Positions 28,456 to 37,788 of a DNA stretch of 64,000 nucleotides are shown here, one piece after another (positions within the stretch are counted from its first letter, which is position 1; every line of letters starts with the position of its first letter). The position numbers and the translations under genes were made by a program. The DNA comes from Enterobacter ludwigii (GTDB lineage Bacteria > Pseudomonadota > Gammaproteobacteria > Enterobacterales > Enterobacteriaceae). A model generated the notes under the pieces. That model did not search any database. It had not been told where the DNA came from and saw only the letters and a list, made by a program, of their open reading frames with translations. Where the stretch lies: the NCBI GenBank assembly GCA_023023105.1, contig CP083824.1:2480001-2544000 (forward strand). The letters are read 5' to 3'.

Positions 28456-29364
28456 ATGATGAACCGTAATAATCTTCGTTCTTCTGAACCTGCCGGAGTA
28501 ATGCACTCGCTAAAAAAACTCGCAATACGGCACCGGAAAAAACTGGTTGTCACTTTTTTCCTGGTGGTGGCCGAAAACGTGACGTTTTTACTTTATCCCG
28601 TACTGGCTGGCATCGCGATAAATGCCATCCTCGCCGGTGAAACGCTTAACGCCGCGCTGTATGGCCTGATGGTACTTTGCATGTGGTTCATCGGTGCAGC
28701 CAGACGGAGCGTAGACACGCGCACGTTTGCACGCATTTATGCCGGACTCGCGGTTTCCGTCGTCCTGGCACAGCGCAAATATCAGCTTAACCATTCGGCG
28801 ATCGCCGCCAGGGTAACGCTCTCACGCGAATATGTAGATTTCTTTGAAATGCACCTTCCCCTGCTTATTACTTCGCTGAGCTCACTTTTTGGTGCCGCAA
28901 TCATGTTGATGTTTATTGAATTTTGGGCCGGCGTCATGTGCTTTGCGATTGTATTTATCCTGCTCGGATTTGTTTCAGGATACGCCCGTAAAAATGAATG
29001 GCTGTTCATGCGCCTGAATAATCGGCTGGAAAAAGAAGTGGATTATGTTCATAAGGCGGGCACGGCCACGCTTCACCGACATTACTCCACGCTGGCGCGT
29101 TTACGTATCGCATTATCTGACCGCGAGGCGTGGGGTTATTTGTGGGTTGGCGTGCTTGTTGCCGCGCTTTTTACGCTGACCATCGTCTGGATGACGCGCT
29201 CAACCGGCATCACCGCCGGACATATTTATTCGGTGATGACCTACATGTGGATGTTCGCGACGAGCCTCGATGATGCACCGCAACTTCTTGAGAAATTTTC
29301 GCAGCTCAGGGATATCGGTAAGCGCGTATCCACTGATGATGAAATTCACGTAACGGGACGTTAA
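28456..29364 (+). CDS. ABC exporter six-TM domain protein without ATPase domain
   Basis: 302 residues; an ATG at 28459 is equally possible. The sequence follows the ABC type-1 exporter membrane domain (six predicted helices, about 30-290, motif VVAENVTFLLYPVLAG in the first) but ends right after helix six (SQLRDIGKRVSTDDEI), where exporters normally continue into a nucleotide-binding domain. No Walker motifs. It either partners with an ATPase elsewhere or has lost the transport role. The gene ended five bases before the RND pump ATG, and IS1 has inserted in that gap; the stop codon TAA lies within the target duplication. Confidence 0.7.
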   Translation: MMNRNNLRSSEPAGVMHSLKKLAIRHRKKLVVTFFLVVAENVTFLLYPVLAGIAINAILAGETLNAALYGLMVLCMWFIGAARRSVDTRTFARIYAGLAVSVVLAQRKYQLNHSAIAARVTLSREYVDFFEMHLPLLITSLSSLFGAAIMLMFIEFWAGVMCFAIVFILLGFVSGYARKNEWLFMRLNNRLEKEVDYVHKAGTATLHRHYSTLARLRIALSDREAWGYLWVGVLVAALFTLTIVWMTRSTGITAGHIYSVMTYMWMFATSLDDAPQLLEKFSQLRDIGKRVSTDDEIHVTGR

Positions 29365-29368
29365 TTTA
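29360..29368 (+). repeat. IS1 target-site duplication, left copy (GTTAATTTA)
   Basis: Nine bases repeated exactly at 30137-30145. It contains the TAA stop of the ABC-TM gene. Confidence 0.95.
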
Positions 29369-29423
29369 GGTAATGGTGCCAACTTACTGATTTAGTGTAT
29401 GATGGTGTTTTTGAGGTGCTCCA

Positions 29424-29699
29424 GTGGCTTCTGTTTCTATCAGCTGTCCCTCCTGTTCAGCTACTGAAGGCGTGGTGCGTAACGGTAAAAGTACTGCCGG
29501 ACATCAGCGCTATCTCTGCTCTCACTGCCGTAAAACATGGCAGCTACAGTTCACTTACACCGCTTCTCAACCCGGTACGCATCAGAAAATCATTGATATG
29601 GCCATGAATGGCGTCGGATGTCGCGCCAGTGCACGCATTATGGGCGTTGGCCTCAACACGATTTTACGACACTTAAAAAACTCAGGCCGCAGTCGGTAA
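29424..29699 (+). CDS. insA: InsA, IS1 DNA-binding regulator (copy 2)
   Basis: 91 residues, same translation as copy 1, GTG start. The A6C frameshift site is at 29675-29681. Confidence 0.93.
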   Translation: MASVSISCPSCSATEGVVRNGKSTAGHQRYLCSHCRKTWQLQFTYTASQPGTHQKIIDMAMNGVGCRASARIMGVGLNTILRHLKNSGRSR

Positions 29700-30121
29700 A
29701 CTCACGCATACAACCGGGCAGTGACGTCATTGTTTGCGCGGAAATGGACGAACAGTGGGGTTACGTCGGCGCTAAATCACGCCAGCGCTGGTTGTTTTAC
29801 GCGTATGACAGGATACGGAGGACGGTTGTGGCGCACGTATTCGGTGAACGCACGTTGGCCACGCTGGAGCGTCTTCTGGGCCTGCTGTCGGCCTTTGAGG
29901 TCGTGGTATGGATGACGGATGGCTGGCCGCTGTATGAATCACGCCTGAAGGGAGAACTGCACGTTATCAGCAAGCGATATACGCAGCGCATTGAGCGGCA
30001 TAACCTGAATCTGAGGCAGCATCTGGCAAGGCTGGGCAGGAAGTCACTGTCGTTCTCAAAATCGGTGGAGCTGCATGACAAAGTCATCGGGCATTATCTG
30101 AACATAAAACACTATCAGTAA
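29618..30121 (+). CDS. insB: InsB, IS1 transposase C-terminal part (copy 2)
   Basis: 167 residues, same translation as copy 1, intact; expressed as the InsAB' fusion by -1 slippage. Confidence 0.93.
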   Translation: MSRQCTHYGRWPQHDFTTLKKLRPQSVNSRIQPGSDVIVCAEMDEQWGYVGAKSRQRWLFYAYDRIRRTVVAHVFGERTLATLERLLGLLSAFEVVVWMTDGWPLYESRLKGELHVISKRYTQRIERHNLNLRQHLARLGRKSLSFSKSVELHDKVIGHYLNIKHYQ

Positions 30122-30136
30122 GTTGGAGTCATTACC

Positions 30137-30145
30137 GTTAATTTA
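30137..30145 (+). repeat. IS1 target-site duplication, right copy (GTTAATTTA)
   Basis: Matches 29360-29368. The pump ATG follows at the next base. Confidence 0.95.
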
Positions 30146-33100
30146 ATGCCGCATTTTTTTATTGAACGCCCCGTTTTCGCCTGGGTAGTGGCGCTTTTTA
30201 TCGTTCTGGCAGGACTCCTGTCTATTCCCCGTTTGCCGGTTGCGCAGTATCCGGCGGTGGCGCCCCCTGGAATCATTATTTCCGTCAGTTACCCGGGGGC
30301 CAGCCCCGATGTCATGAACACGTCGGTGGTATCGTTAATTGAGCGCGAAATCTCTGGCGTAGATAATTTGCTCTACTTTGAATCATCCAGTGACACAACC
30401 GGTTCAGCATCGATTACCGTTACGTTTAAACCGGGCACGGACATCAAGCTGGCGCAGATGGATCTGCAGAATCAGATTAAGATCGTCGAGCCTCGTCTAC
30501 CTCAGGCGGTAAGGCAAAACGGCATTAACGTTGAGGCCGTTAACTCTGGGTTTTTAATGATGGTGGGGCTGAAGTCCGCGACGGGTCAATTTGAGGAAGC
30601 CGATTTAAGCGACTACTTTGCCAGAAATGTCAGTGACGAGCTTCGTCGCGTGCCCGGCGTAGGGAAAGTTCAGCTGTTTGGCGGCGAAAAAGCGCTGCGC
30701 ATCTGGTTGGATCCCATGAAGCTCCACAGCTACGGGCTTTCGGTGAGTGATGTTCTTACCGCTGTTGGCCAGCAAAATGCCCTTGTTTCGCCTGGTAAAA
30801 CGGGAGATGAGCCCGCATCTGCAGGACAAGGGGTGACGTATCCCATCACCGTGAAGGGACAACTCTCCTCGGTAGAGGCGTTCAGAAATATCACCCTGAA
30901 ATCTGACGCATCCGGCGCCCGCCTGAAATTGTCCGACATTGCGCGGATTGAATCTGGCCTGCAAAGCTACGCCTTTGGTATTCGTGAAAATGGCGTGCCC
31001 GCAACGGCGGCGGCAATCCAGCTCTCGCCTGGCGCGAATGCAATGAGTACAGCTTCCGGCGTACGGGCGCGCATCGACGAGCTTTCCCGGGTGTTACCCG
31101 AAGGAATGGTGTTTACGGTTCCCTTCGATACCGCGCCGTTTGTGAAACTTTCTATCATGAAGGTTGTTCAGACATTTGTAGAGGCGATGGTCCTGGTCTT
31201 CCTGGTTATGCTGCTGTTTCTGCACAAGATACGCTGTACGCTTATCCCGGCGATTGTTGCGCCCGTCGCACTTCTTGGCACCTTCACGGTGATGCTATTG
31301 AGCGGCTACTCCATCAATATTCTGACGATGTTCGGCATGGTCCTGGCGATAGGAATTATCGTTGATGATGCCATCGTGGTTGTGGAGAACGTTGAACGAC
31401 TGATGGAGGAAAAAAGCCTGTCCCCGCGTGACGCCACGCGGCAAGCCATGCAGGAAATCACCCCGGCGATTATAGGCATCACGCTGGTACTAACCGCCGT
31501 CTTTATCCCCATGGGGTTTGCCGAAGGATCCGTCGGGATTATCTACCGACAATTTTGTATTTCCATGGCAGTCTCCATACTGCTGTCCGCGTTTCTTGCC
31601 CTGACGCTGACGCCTGCCCTGTGCGCAACGTTACTCAAGCCGCATAAGGCAGAAAAGAGCGGAGGTGGAAGGTTCGCAGTCGGGTTTAACGCGCGCTTTC
31701 GTTCGCTCACCGCCTGTTACGAAGCCGGGCTGGGTGCCGTTCTGAAGCGAACCGGGCGTATGCTGCTCCTGTACGCTGCGCTTTGTGCTGCGCTGTTTTT
31801 GGGATTGTCTTCGTTACCGTCGTCCTTTCTGCCGGATGAAGATCAGGGCTACTTTATGTCCTCAATCCAACTGCCTTCTGATGCCACAATGCAGCGTACC
31901 CTCGACGTGGTTAAAAAATTTGAAGAGGAAATTGCGGCCCGACCGGATATTGAAAGCAACATTATGATCCTGGGGTTTGGATTTTCAGGTTCAGGACCAA
32001 ATTCGGCTATGGCCTTCACCACGCTGAAGGACTGGAAAGATCGGCAGGGCTCGACGGCCCAGGGGGAAGCCGACTGGATACAGGCCAGTATGGCAAACGT
32101 CCCTGATGCCGTCACGATGAGCCTGCTCCCGCCGGCCATTTCGGATATGGGCACCTCCTCGGGCTTCACCTGGTACGTGCAGGACAGAGCGGGACTAGGC
32201 TACGAGGCGTTAAAGCGCGCTGCCGACGCACTGGTCCTGCAAGCCAACCAACGCCCTGAACTCAGTGATGTCTATATAGACGGACTTCCGGAAGGAACAA
32301 GCCTTGCGCTCCAGGTTGATAGAGAAAAGGCGGAAGCGATGGGCGTCTCATTCGATGAAATCAACCAAACGCTCTCCGTCACCCTGGGCTCAAATTACGT
32401 CAATGACTATACGAATAACGGCCGCGTTCAGCAGGTGATTATTCAGGCCGATGCGCCCCACCGAATGCAGCCAGAGCAGATACTGACATTATCAGTGAAA
32501 AACCGGATGGGACAGATGGTGCCGGTATCGACGTTTGCCACGCTTTCCTGGAACGTTGCGCCGCAGCAGTTGACGCGTTATCAGGGATATTCGGCTATTC
32601 GCATTACCGGAAATGCGGCGCCGGGAGAGTCCAGCGGCACCGCAATGAAGGTTATGGAGAACGTGTCCAGGAGTCTGCCTCAGGGCATGGCTGGCGAGTG
32701 GGCCGGGAGTTCATTGCAGGAGAGAAAATCGGAATCTCAGCTTCCGGGCCTTATCGTCCTGTCGATACTGGTCGTGTTTATGGTGCTGGCCGCCCTGTAT
32801 GAGAGCTGGTCTATTCCTTTTGCGGTCATGCCGGTTGTTCCGCTGGGTCTTATCGGCGCGGTGATAGCGGTGTCCGTTACCGGCATGACGAATGACGTTT
32901 TCTTCAAGGTCGGCCTGATTACGCTTATCGGCCTGTCGGCCAAGAACGCCATTCTGATTGTTGAATTTGCCAGGCAGCTCCATCGACAGGGGCAGCCCCT
33001 GCTGGCTGCAACCATTCATGCTGCCAGCCAGCGTCTGCGCCCCATTCTGATGACGTCGTTAGCCTTCACCTTAGGGGTTGTTCCGTTGATGCTGGCCAAT

Positions 33101-33241
33101 GGTGCGAGCGACAGTACGCAGCATGCCATCGGTACCGGCGTATTTGGCGGAATGATTAGCGGTACGCTTCTCGCGATCTTCTTCGTACCGGTTTTCTTTA
33201 TCGTCATCGCGCGCTTCATCGATAACCTCAGCAAAGCGTGA
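30146..33241 (+). CDS. kexD: KexD/AcrB-type RND multidrug efflux permease
   Basis: 1031 residues, hydrophobe/amphiphile-efflux RND pump of the inner membrane. Starts PHFFIERPVFAWV as AcrB relatives do. The proton-relay pair is D407-D408 (IIVDDAIVVVENV), with the partner lysine at about 933 (LSAKNAILIVEFA). Two large periplasmic loops and twelve membrane helices are as expected. No membrane-fusion or outer-membrane partner gene is adjacent, as for Klebsiella KexD, which borrows AcrA and TolC; linkage to crrAB supports that name. The protein is complete, but IS1 ends nine bases before the ATG and has replaced the original upstream region, including any coupling to the ABC-TM stop and its GGGA element. 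Confidence 0.82.
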   Translation: MPHFFIERPVFAWVVALFIVLAGLLSIPRLPVAQYPAVAPPGIIISVSYPGASPDVMNTSVVSLIEREISGVDNLLYFESSSDTTGSASITVTFKPGTDIKLAQMDLQNQIKIVEPRLPQAVRQNGINVEAVNSGFLMMVGLKSATGQFEEADLSDYFARNVSDELRRVPGVGKVQLFGGEKALRIWLDPMKLHSYGLSVSDVLTAVGQQNALVSPGKTGDEPASAGQGVTYPITVKGQLSSVEAFRNITLKSDASGARLKLSDIARIESGLQSYAFGIRENGVPATAAAIQLSPGANAMSTASGVRARIDELSRVLPEGMVFTVPFDTAPFVKLSIMKVVQTFVEAMVLVFLVMLLFLHKIRCTLIPAIVAPVALLGTFTVMLLSGYSINILTMFGMVLAIGIIVDDAIVVVENVERLMEEKSLSPRDATRQAMQEITPAIIGITLVLTAVFIPMGFAEGSVGIIYRQFCISMAVSILLSAFLALTLTPALCATLLKPHKAEKSGGGRFAVGFNARFRSLTACYEAGLGAVLKRTGRMLLLYAALCAALFLGLSSLPSSFLPDEDQGYFMSSIQLPSDATMQRTLDVVKKFEEEIAARPDIESNIMILGFGFSGSGPNSAMAFTTLKDWKDRQGSTAQGEADWIQASMANVPDAVTMSLLPPAISDMGTSSGFTWYVQDRAGLGYEALKRAADALVLQANQRPELSDVYIDGLPEGTSLALQVDREKAEAMGVSFDEINQTLSVTLGSNYVNDYTNNGRVQQVIIQADAPHRMQPEQILTLSVKNRMGQMVPVSTFATLSWNVAPQQLTRYQGYSAIRITGNAAPGESSGTAMKVMENVSRSLPQGMAGEWAGSSLQERKSESQLPGLIVLSILVVFMVLAALYESWSIPFAVMPVVPLGLIGAVIAVSVTGMTNDVFFKVGLITLIGLSAKNAILIVEFARQLHRQGQPLLAATIHAASQRLRPILMTSLAFTLGVVPLMLANGASDSTQHAIGTGVFGGMISGTLLAIFFVPVFFIVIARFIDNLSKA

Positions 33242-33344
33242 ATACCCTTGCGGGATCGCGCTTTCTCGCTGGTTGGATGAGGTGAACGTGTTGCCGGGTG
33301 ATATACTGGACTAATGCTGAAATTTTGAGTCCCCGCGAGTCCGC

Positions 33345-33368
33345 GACGCATTCTTCGGGGCATGCGTC
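33345..33368. other. Inverted repeat between the RND gene and fabI
   Basis: GACGCAT and ATGCGTC are separated by ten G/C-rich bases. There is no T tract, so it is not a standard terminator. The rest of the 270-bp gap holds the fabI promoter region. Confidence 0.4.
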
Positions 33369-33391
33369 TTCGGAGAAGTGCGAGAAATATC

Positions 33392-33422
33392 GTGACACAA
33401 GGGGCTGTGAGTGGGCTATAAT
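33392..33422 (+). promoter_or_regulatory. Likely sigma70 promoter of fabI
   Basis: A perfect TATAAT at 33417-33422 with a weak -35 (GTGACA or TGACAC, spacer 18-19). The TATAAT lies 90 bp upstream of fabI. Confidence 0.45.
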
Positions 33423-33511
33423 TTCGAGCTAATTTCGAATGATTTTGAAATACTGCCTGTAACACTATGAATTACAAGGCAAAATAAGCAATGAATATAA
33501 GGATTAAAGCT

Positions 33512-34300
33512 ATGGGTTTTCTTTCCGGTAAGCGCATTCTGGTGACTGGCGTTGCCAGCAAACTGTCCATCGCATACGGCATCGCTCAGGCAATGCATCG
33601 CGAAGGCGCTGAGCTGGCGTTCACCTACCAGAACGACAAGCTGAAAGGCCGTGTTGAAGAGTTTGCCGCGCAGCTGGGTTCCAGCATTGTTCTGGAATGT
33701 GACGTTGCACAAGACGAAAGCATCGACGGCATGTTTGCTGAACTGGCAAAAGCATGGCCGAAATTCGACGGTTTCGTTCACTCCATTGGCTTCGCTCCTG
33801 GCGACCAGCTGGACGGCGACTACGTGAACGCGGTTACCCGTGATGGCTTCAAAATCGCTCACGACATCAGCTCCTACAGCTTCGTTGCGATGGCGAAATC
33901 CTGCCGCGCGATGCTGAACCCGGGCGCAGCTCTGCTGACCCTGTCCTACCTGGGCGCTGAACGTGCTATCCCTAACTACAACGTCATGGGTCTGGCGAAA
34001 GCCTCTCTGGAAGCCAACGTACGCTATATGGCGAACGCAATGGGTCCTGAAGGCGTGCGCGTTAACGCCATCTCTGCAGGTCCTATCCGCACCCTGGCAG
34101 CTTCCGGTATTAAAGATTTCCGTAAAATGCTGGCACACTGCGAAGCGGTTACCCCGATTCGTCGTACCGTTACCATTGAAGATGTGGGTAACTCTGCAGC
34201 ATTCCTGTGCTCTGACCTTTCCGCTGGTATCTCCGGCGAAGTGGTTCACGTTGACGGTGGCTTCAACATCGCTGCAATGAACGAGCTGGAAATTAAATAA
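33512..34300 (+). CDS. fabI: FabI, enoyl-ACP reductase (NADH)
   Basis: 262 residues from [18 protein letters not shown] eight bases upstream decides this start over the ATG at 33491. It catalyses the last step of each fatty-acid elongation cycle and is the triclosan target. SDR-type fold; catalytic Tyr156 and Lys163 appear in [12 protein letters not shown] at exact E. coli positions, and Gly93 is in the [11 protein letters not shown] stretch. Strong codon bias fits an essential, highly expressed gene. A terminator follows. Confidence 0.97.
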   Translation: MGFLSGKRILVTGVASKLSIAYGIAQAMHREGAELAFTYQNDKLKGRVEEFAAQLGSSIVLECDVAQDESIDGMFAELAKAWPKFDGFVHSIGFAPGDQLDGDYVNAVTRDGFKIAHDISSYSFVAMAKSCRAMLNPGAALLTLSYLGAERAIPNYNVMGLAKASLEANVRYMANAMGPEGVRVNAISAGPIRTLAASGIKDFRKMLAHCEAVTPIRRTVTIEDVGNSAAFLCSDLSAGISGEVVHVDGGFNIAAMNELEIK

Positions 34301-34306
34301 GCTGTG

Positions 34307-34336
34307 ACTCTCTTCCCGCACGGGAAGAGAGTTTTT
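34307..34336 (+). terminator. fabI terminator
   Basis: ACTCTCTTCCCG and CGGGAAGAGAGT form a 12-pair stem with a two-base spacer, followed by T4. Confidence 0.85.
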
Positions 34337-34454
34337 CCCTCCGCACCACCCCTTCGTTATTCCGTTCTGCTATTTGTTATCACCTAACAATATTTTTCCC
34401 TTTATCAGCCTTACGCCAGGATATTGATCGCCATTTTGAGATCAAGGAACGCAC

Positions 34455-35441
34455 ATGGAACAACGCCGTTTTTCCGGCAAAGGCCACTGGTACCACGAAA
34501 CCCAGTCCAACCACGCGCAAACGGATGTTCTGCCCCTGGTGCCCGAAGCCGCTAACGTCGACGATCGTTTTTTGCTCGATTTAGCCCTGCCTGATGAGAT
34601 TGTCGCCGCCTGTACAGGCTGGCTTACTCCTGCCAGAGCCTTATGCCAACTGCTGTTTCCGCTCTCAGTTCCCGTGAATCGCCTGCAAACGCTCAGCGCT
34701 TACGATCGGCTCAGTACCGCGTTAACCGTTGCGCAGGCCTGCGGCGTTCAGCGGCTGTGTAACCACTACGCCGCCCTCCTCGCCCCGCTTCCCGGCCCGG
34801 ACTCCTCGCGTGAAAGCAACCGACGTCTGGCGCAAATCACCCAGTATGCCCGCCAGCTCGCCAGCTCTCCTGATGTCATTGATGATAAAGCCCGGAACCA
34901 GCTTGATGAGGTGGGCCTGTCAACCTACGACATTGTGGTGATTAACCAGATTATCGGCTTTATTGGTTTTCAGGCTCGCGTAGTCGCGGTGTTTCAGGCT
35001 CTGCTGGGACATCCTGTTCGCTGGTTGCCGGGCCATCATATTCAGCCGCACACCCTGCCCACGCCCCATGACGCGTGGGTACCGCTTTTACCCGTCGTCG
35101 AACTGCGCTATGCAAGTGCACATCAGCTTGAATCTCTCTCCCGCTGGCAGTCGGAACCCGCGCTTGAAGCGCTGACGCCGGTTCTTTGCCATGAACCGAC
35201 GCTACTCGACCTGACGGGAGAAATCCTGATTAATATTCGCGAAGAGATTTCTCTTACCTCTCCCGCACTTTCGGCAGCAACAGAACTGCTGACACGCTCT
35301 CCTGACCGCTTCAGCGCCGCACAGTTTACCCCGCTCATGGATGCAGGACTCCCTGCCGTACACGCGATCGAACTGCTAAGCCAAAGCGCATTTGATGGCT
35401 GGCTCAATCGCCTGAACGTCGCGTTTGGTAAAGAGGAATAA
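34455..35441 (+). CDS. yciW: YciW family protein (CMD/AhpD-like)
   Basis: 328 residues, mostly helical, no signal peptide. Identified by position between fabI and rnb and by the segment ARNQLDEVGLSTYDIVVINQ, which resembles carboxymuconolactone-decarboxylase/AhpD-type helices but without the CxxC of AhpD. E. coli YciW is tied to cysteine and methionine metabolism and is CysB-regulated; the enzymatic role is not settled. The product appears shorter at the N terminus than the E. coli protein as I remember it. Confidence 0.8.
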   Translation: MEQRRFSGKGHWYHETQSNHAQTDVLPLVPEAANVDDRFLLDLALPDEIVAACTGWLTPARALCQLLFPLSVPVNRLQTLSAYDRLSTALTVAQACGVQRLCNHYAALLAPLPGPDSSRESNRRLAQITQYARQLASSPDVIDDKARNQLDEVGLSTYDIVVINQIIGFIGFQARVVAVFQALLGHPVRWLPGHHIQPHTLPTPHDAWVPLLPVVELRYASAHQLESLSRWQSEPALEALTPVLCHEPTLLDLTGEILINIREEISLTSPALSAATELLTRSPDRFSAAQFTPLMDAGLPAVHAIELLSQSAFDGWLNRLNVAFGKEE

Positions 35442-35529
35442 CCATACTAATTACCCAAAGAGCGCTTGCTGATACAGTGAGAATCGCGTAAAACTGTCAG
35501 CCGCTCAATGGCTACGAAAATAGAACATT

Positions 35530-37464
35530 ATGTTTCAGGACAACCCGCTGCTAGCGCAGCTTAAACAGCAACTGCATTCCCAAACGCCGCGTGCAGAAGG
35601 GGTCGTAAAAGCCACAGAAAAGGGTTTTGGCTTCCTTGAAGTTGACGCGCAGAAAAGCTATTTCATTCCGCCACCGCAGATGAAAAAAGTGATGCATGGC
35701 GATCGCGTCATGGCCGTCATTCATACCGAGAAGGATCGTGAGTCCGCCGAGCCGGAAGAACTGATCGAACCGTTCCTGACCCGTTTTGTGGGCAAGGTGC
35801 AGAGAAAAGACGATCGTCTTTCTATCGTGCCGGATCATCCCCTGCTGAAAGATGCTATTCCCTGCCGCGCCGCCCGTGGCGTTGAGCATGATTTTAAAGA
35901 AGGTGACTGGGCAGTAGCAGAAATGCGCCGTCATCCTCTGAAAGGCGATCGCGGTTTTTATGCTGAATTGACCCAGTTCATCACCTTTGGCGACGACCAT
36001 TTCGTGCCGTGGTGGGTGACGCTTGCACGCCATAATCTTGAAAAAGAGGCGCCGAATGGCGTTGCAACTGAGATGCAGGATGAAGGCCTGGTTCGTCGCG
36101 ATCTCACTGCCCTGGAATTTGTCACCATTGACAGCGCCAGTACAGAAGATATGGATGATGCCCTCTACGCTGAAGAGAGTGCCGATGGCAAACTGCATTT
36201 GACTGTCGCCATTGCGGACCCAACCGCGTGGATAGCTGAAGGCAGCAAGCTGGACGATACGGCGAAAACCCGCGCATTCACCAACTACCTGCCGGGCTTT
36301 AACATTCCGATGCTGCCACGCGAGCTGTCTGACGACCTCTGTTCATTGCGTCCACATGAAGTGCGTCCGGTACTTGCCTGCCGCATGACCATCGCTGCAG
36401 ATGGCACGATTGAAGATGATATTGAGTTCTTCGCCGCGACCATTGAATCAAAAGCCAAGCTGGCTTATGACAATGTTTCCGACTGGCTGGAGAACACCGG
36501 CAGCTGGAAACCGGAATCAGACGCCATTGCCGCTCAGATTCGTCTGCTGCACCGTATCTGTCTGAACCGCGGCGAGTGGCGTAAAACCCATGCGCTGGTG
36601 TTCAAAGACCGTCCGGATTACTGCTTTGTTCTGGGTGAAAAAGGCGAAGTGCTGGATATCGTGGCCGAGCCACGACGCATTGCCAACCGCATTGTTGAAG
36701 AAGCGATGATTTCTGCCAACATTTGCGCCGCTCGCGTGCTGCGAGACAAACTGGGCTTTGGCATTTACAACGTCCACACTGGATTTGATCCGGCCAATAC
36801 CGAAGCGCTGGCAGCCTTGCTGAAAAATCACGATGTGCATGTTGATCCAGAAGAAGTACTGACGCTGCCGGGCTTCTGCAAGCTTCGTCGCGAGCTTGAC
36901 GCACAGCCTTCTGGTTTCCTGGATAGCCGCATTCGTCGCTTCCAGTCCTTCGCGGAAATCAGCACAGAGCCAGGCCCGCACTTTGGCCTGGGTCTGGAAG
37001 CCTATGCGACCTGGACATCCCCGATCCGTAAGTATGGCGATATGGTTAACCACCGCCTGCTGAAAGCGATTATCAAAGGCGAAACGATTGCACGTCCTCA
37101 GGACGATACCACCCAGCAGATGGCCGATCGTCGTCGTCTGAACCGGATGGCAGAACGTGACGTTGGGGACTGGCTGTACGCGCGTTTCCTGAAGGACAAA
37201 ACCGGTACAGATACCCGCTTTGCTGCGGAGATCATTGATATTAGCCGTGGCGGTATGCGCGTCCGTCTGGTGGATAACGGTGCTGTCGCCTTTATCCCTG
37301 CTCCGTTCCTGCACACTGTCCGTGACGAAATGGTCTGTAGTCAGGAAAATGGGACTGTGCAAATTAAAGGTGAAACGGTTTACAAAGTCACAGATGTGAT
37401 TGACGTAAACATCGCTGAAGTTCGCATGGAAACCCGGAGCATTATCGCGCGCCCTGTCGCCTGA
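35530..37464 (+). CDS. rnb: Rnb, exoribonuclease II
   Basis: 644 residues, the E. coli length. 3'-to-5' processive RNase that trims unstructured tails. N-terminal cold-shock domains (about 1-170), catalytic RNB domain with metal-binding aspartates in [14 protein letters not shown] (about 201-210), and a C-terminal S1 domain (from about 560). Separated from gmr by a terminator and a 300-bp gap. Confidence 0.97.
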   Translation: MFQDNPLLAQLKQQLHSQTPRAEGVVKATEKGFGFLEVDAQKSYFIPPPQMKKVMHGDRVMAVIHTEKDRESAEPEELIEPFLTRFVGKVQRKDDRLSIVPDHPLLKDAIPCRAARGVEHDFKEGDWAVAEMRRHPLKGDRGFYAELTQFITFGDDHFVPWWVTLARHNLEKEAPNGVATEMQDEGLVRRDLTALEFVTIDSASTEDMDDALYAEESADGKLHLTVAIADPTAWIAEGSKLDDTAKTRAFTNYLPGFNIPMLPRELSDDLCSLRPHEVRPVLACRMTIAADGTIEDDIEFFAATIESKAKLAYDNVSDWLENTGSWKPESDAIAAQIRLLHRICLNRGEWRKTHALVFKDRPDYCFVLGEKGEVLDIVAEPRRIANRIVEEAMISANICAARVLRDKLGFGIYNVHTGFDPANTEALAALLKNHDVHVDPEEVLTLPGFCKLRRELDAQPSGFLDSRIRRFQSFAEISTEPGPHFGLGLEAYATWTSPIRKYGDMVNHRLLKAIIKGETIARPQDDTTQQMADRRRLNRMAERDVGDWLYARFLKDKTGTDTRFAAEIIDISRGGMRVRLVDNGAVAFIPAPFLHTVRDEMVCSQENGTVQIKGETVYKVTDVIDVNIAEVRMETRSIIARPVA

Positions 37465-37473
37465 TAGACTGTT

Positions 37474-37518
37474 AAAATGTCGGTCCTTTCTTTGCAGGAA
37501 AGGCCGACATTTTACTTT
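37474..37518 (+). terminator. rnb terminator
   Basis: AAAATGTCGG(T)CCTTTC pairs with GAAAGGCCGACATTTT around TTTGCAG, followed by a T-rich run. Confidence 0.85.
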
Positions 37519-37788
37519 TATCTTTCACCACAAAATCATCACTTTTTCTTACTATTTTCAATCTCCCTCCGCCCAAACTCACCATAATTATCTACAGTAA
37601 AAGAGTGTTGTTATATTCGGTTACGTGAATTTTTATACGCTACGTATCCTTTTTAGCGTGACTCGTTTTATTATAAGAATTCAGGGAAAAAAACAATAAG
37701 TTCACTTCGGTTTTGCCGCTGTTTCACAACGGAAAAGTCGACAGCAAATGAATAATTTGTGCGCTAATGAGCAGCTGCGGGAGAATAC
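37519..37788. other. AT-rich intergenic region upstream of gmr
   Basis: About 270 bp that must contain the gmr (rpfR) promoter. Runs such as TTATTATAAGAATTC are promoter-like, but I cannot pick one pair of boxes with confidence. No repeat or small gene seen. Confidence 0.4.

Larger units (their letters stand above)
29369..30136 (+). mobile_element. IS1 family insertion sequence, copy 2 (768 bp)
   Basis: Complete 768-bp IS1 whose six-frame proteins are the same as those of copy 1 at 11632-12399, in the same orientation, with a 9-bp duplication of its own. It lies exactly between the ABC-TM gene and the RND pump gene. Identity of the copies suggests recent transposition. It could act as a polar block, or drive the pump from an outward promoter. 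Confidence 0.98.

Noticed and set aside
33416..34321. 301-codon antisense frame over fabI, and similar long antisense frames over rnb, rluB and trpE/trpD
   Set aside because: These are shadows created by biased codon use in strongly expressed genes; none has family motifs or a start signal.
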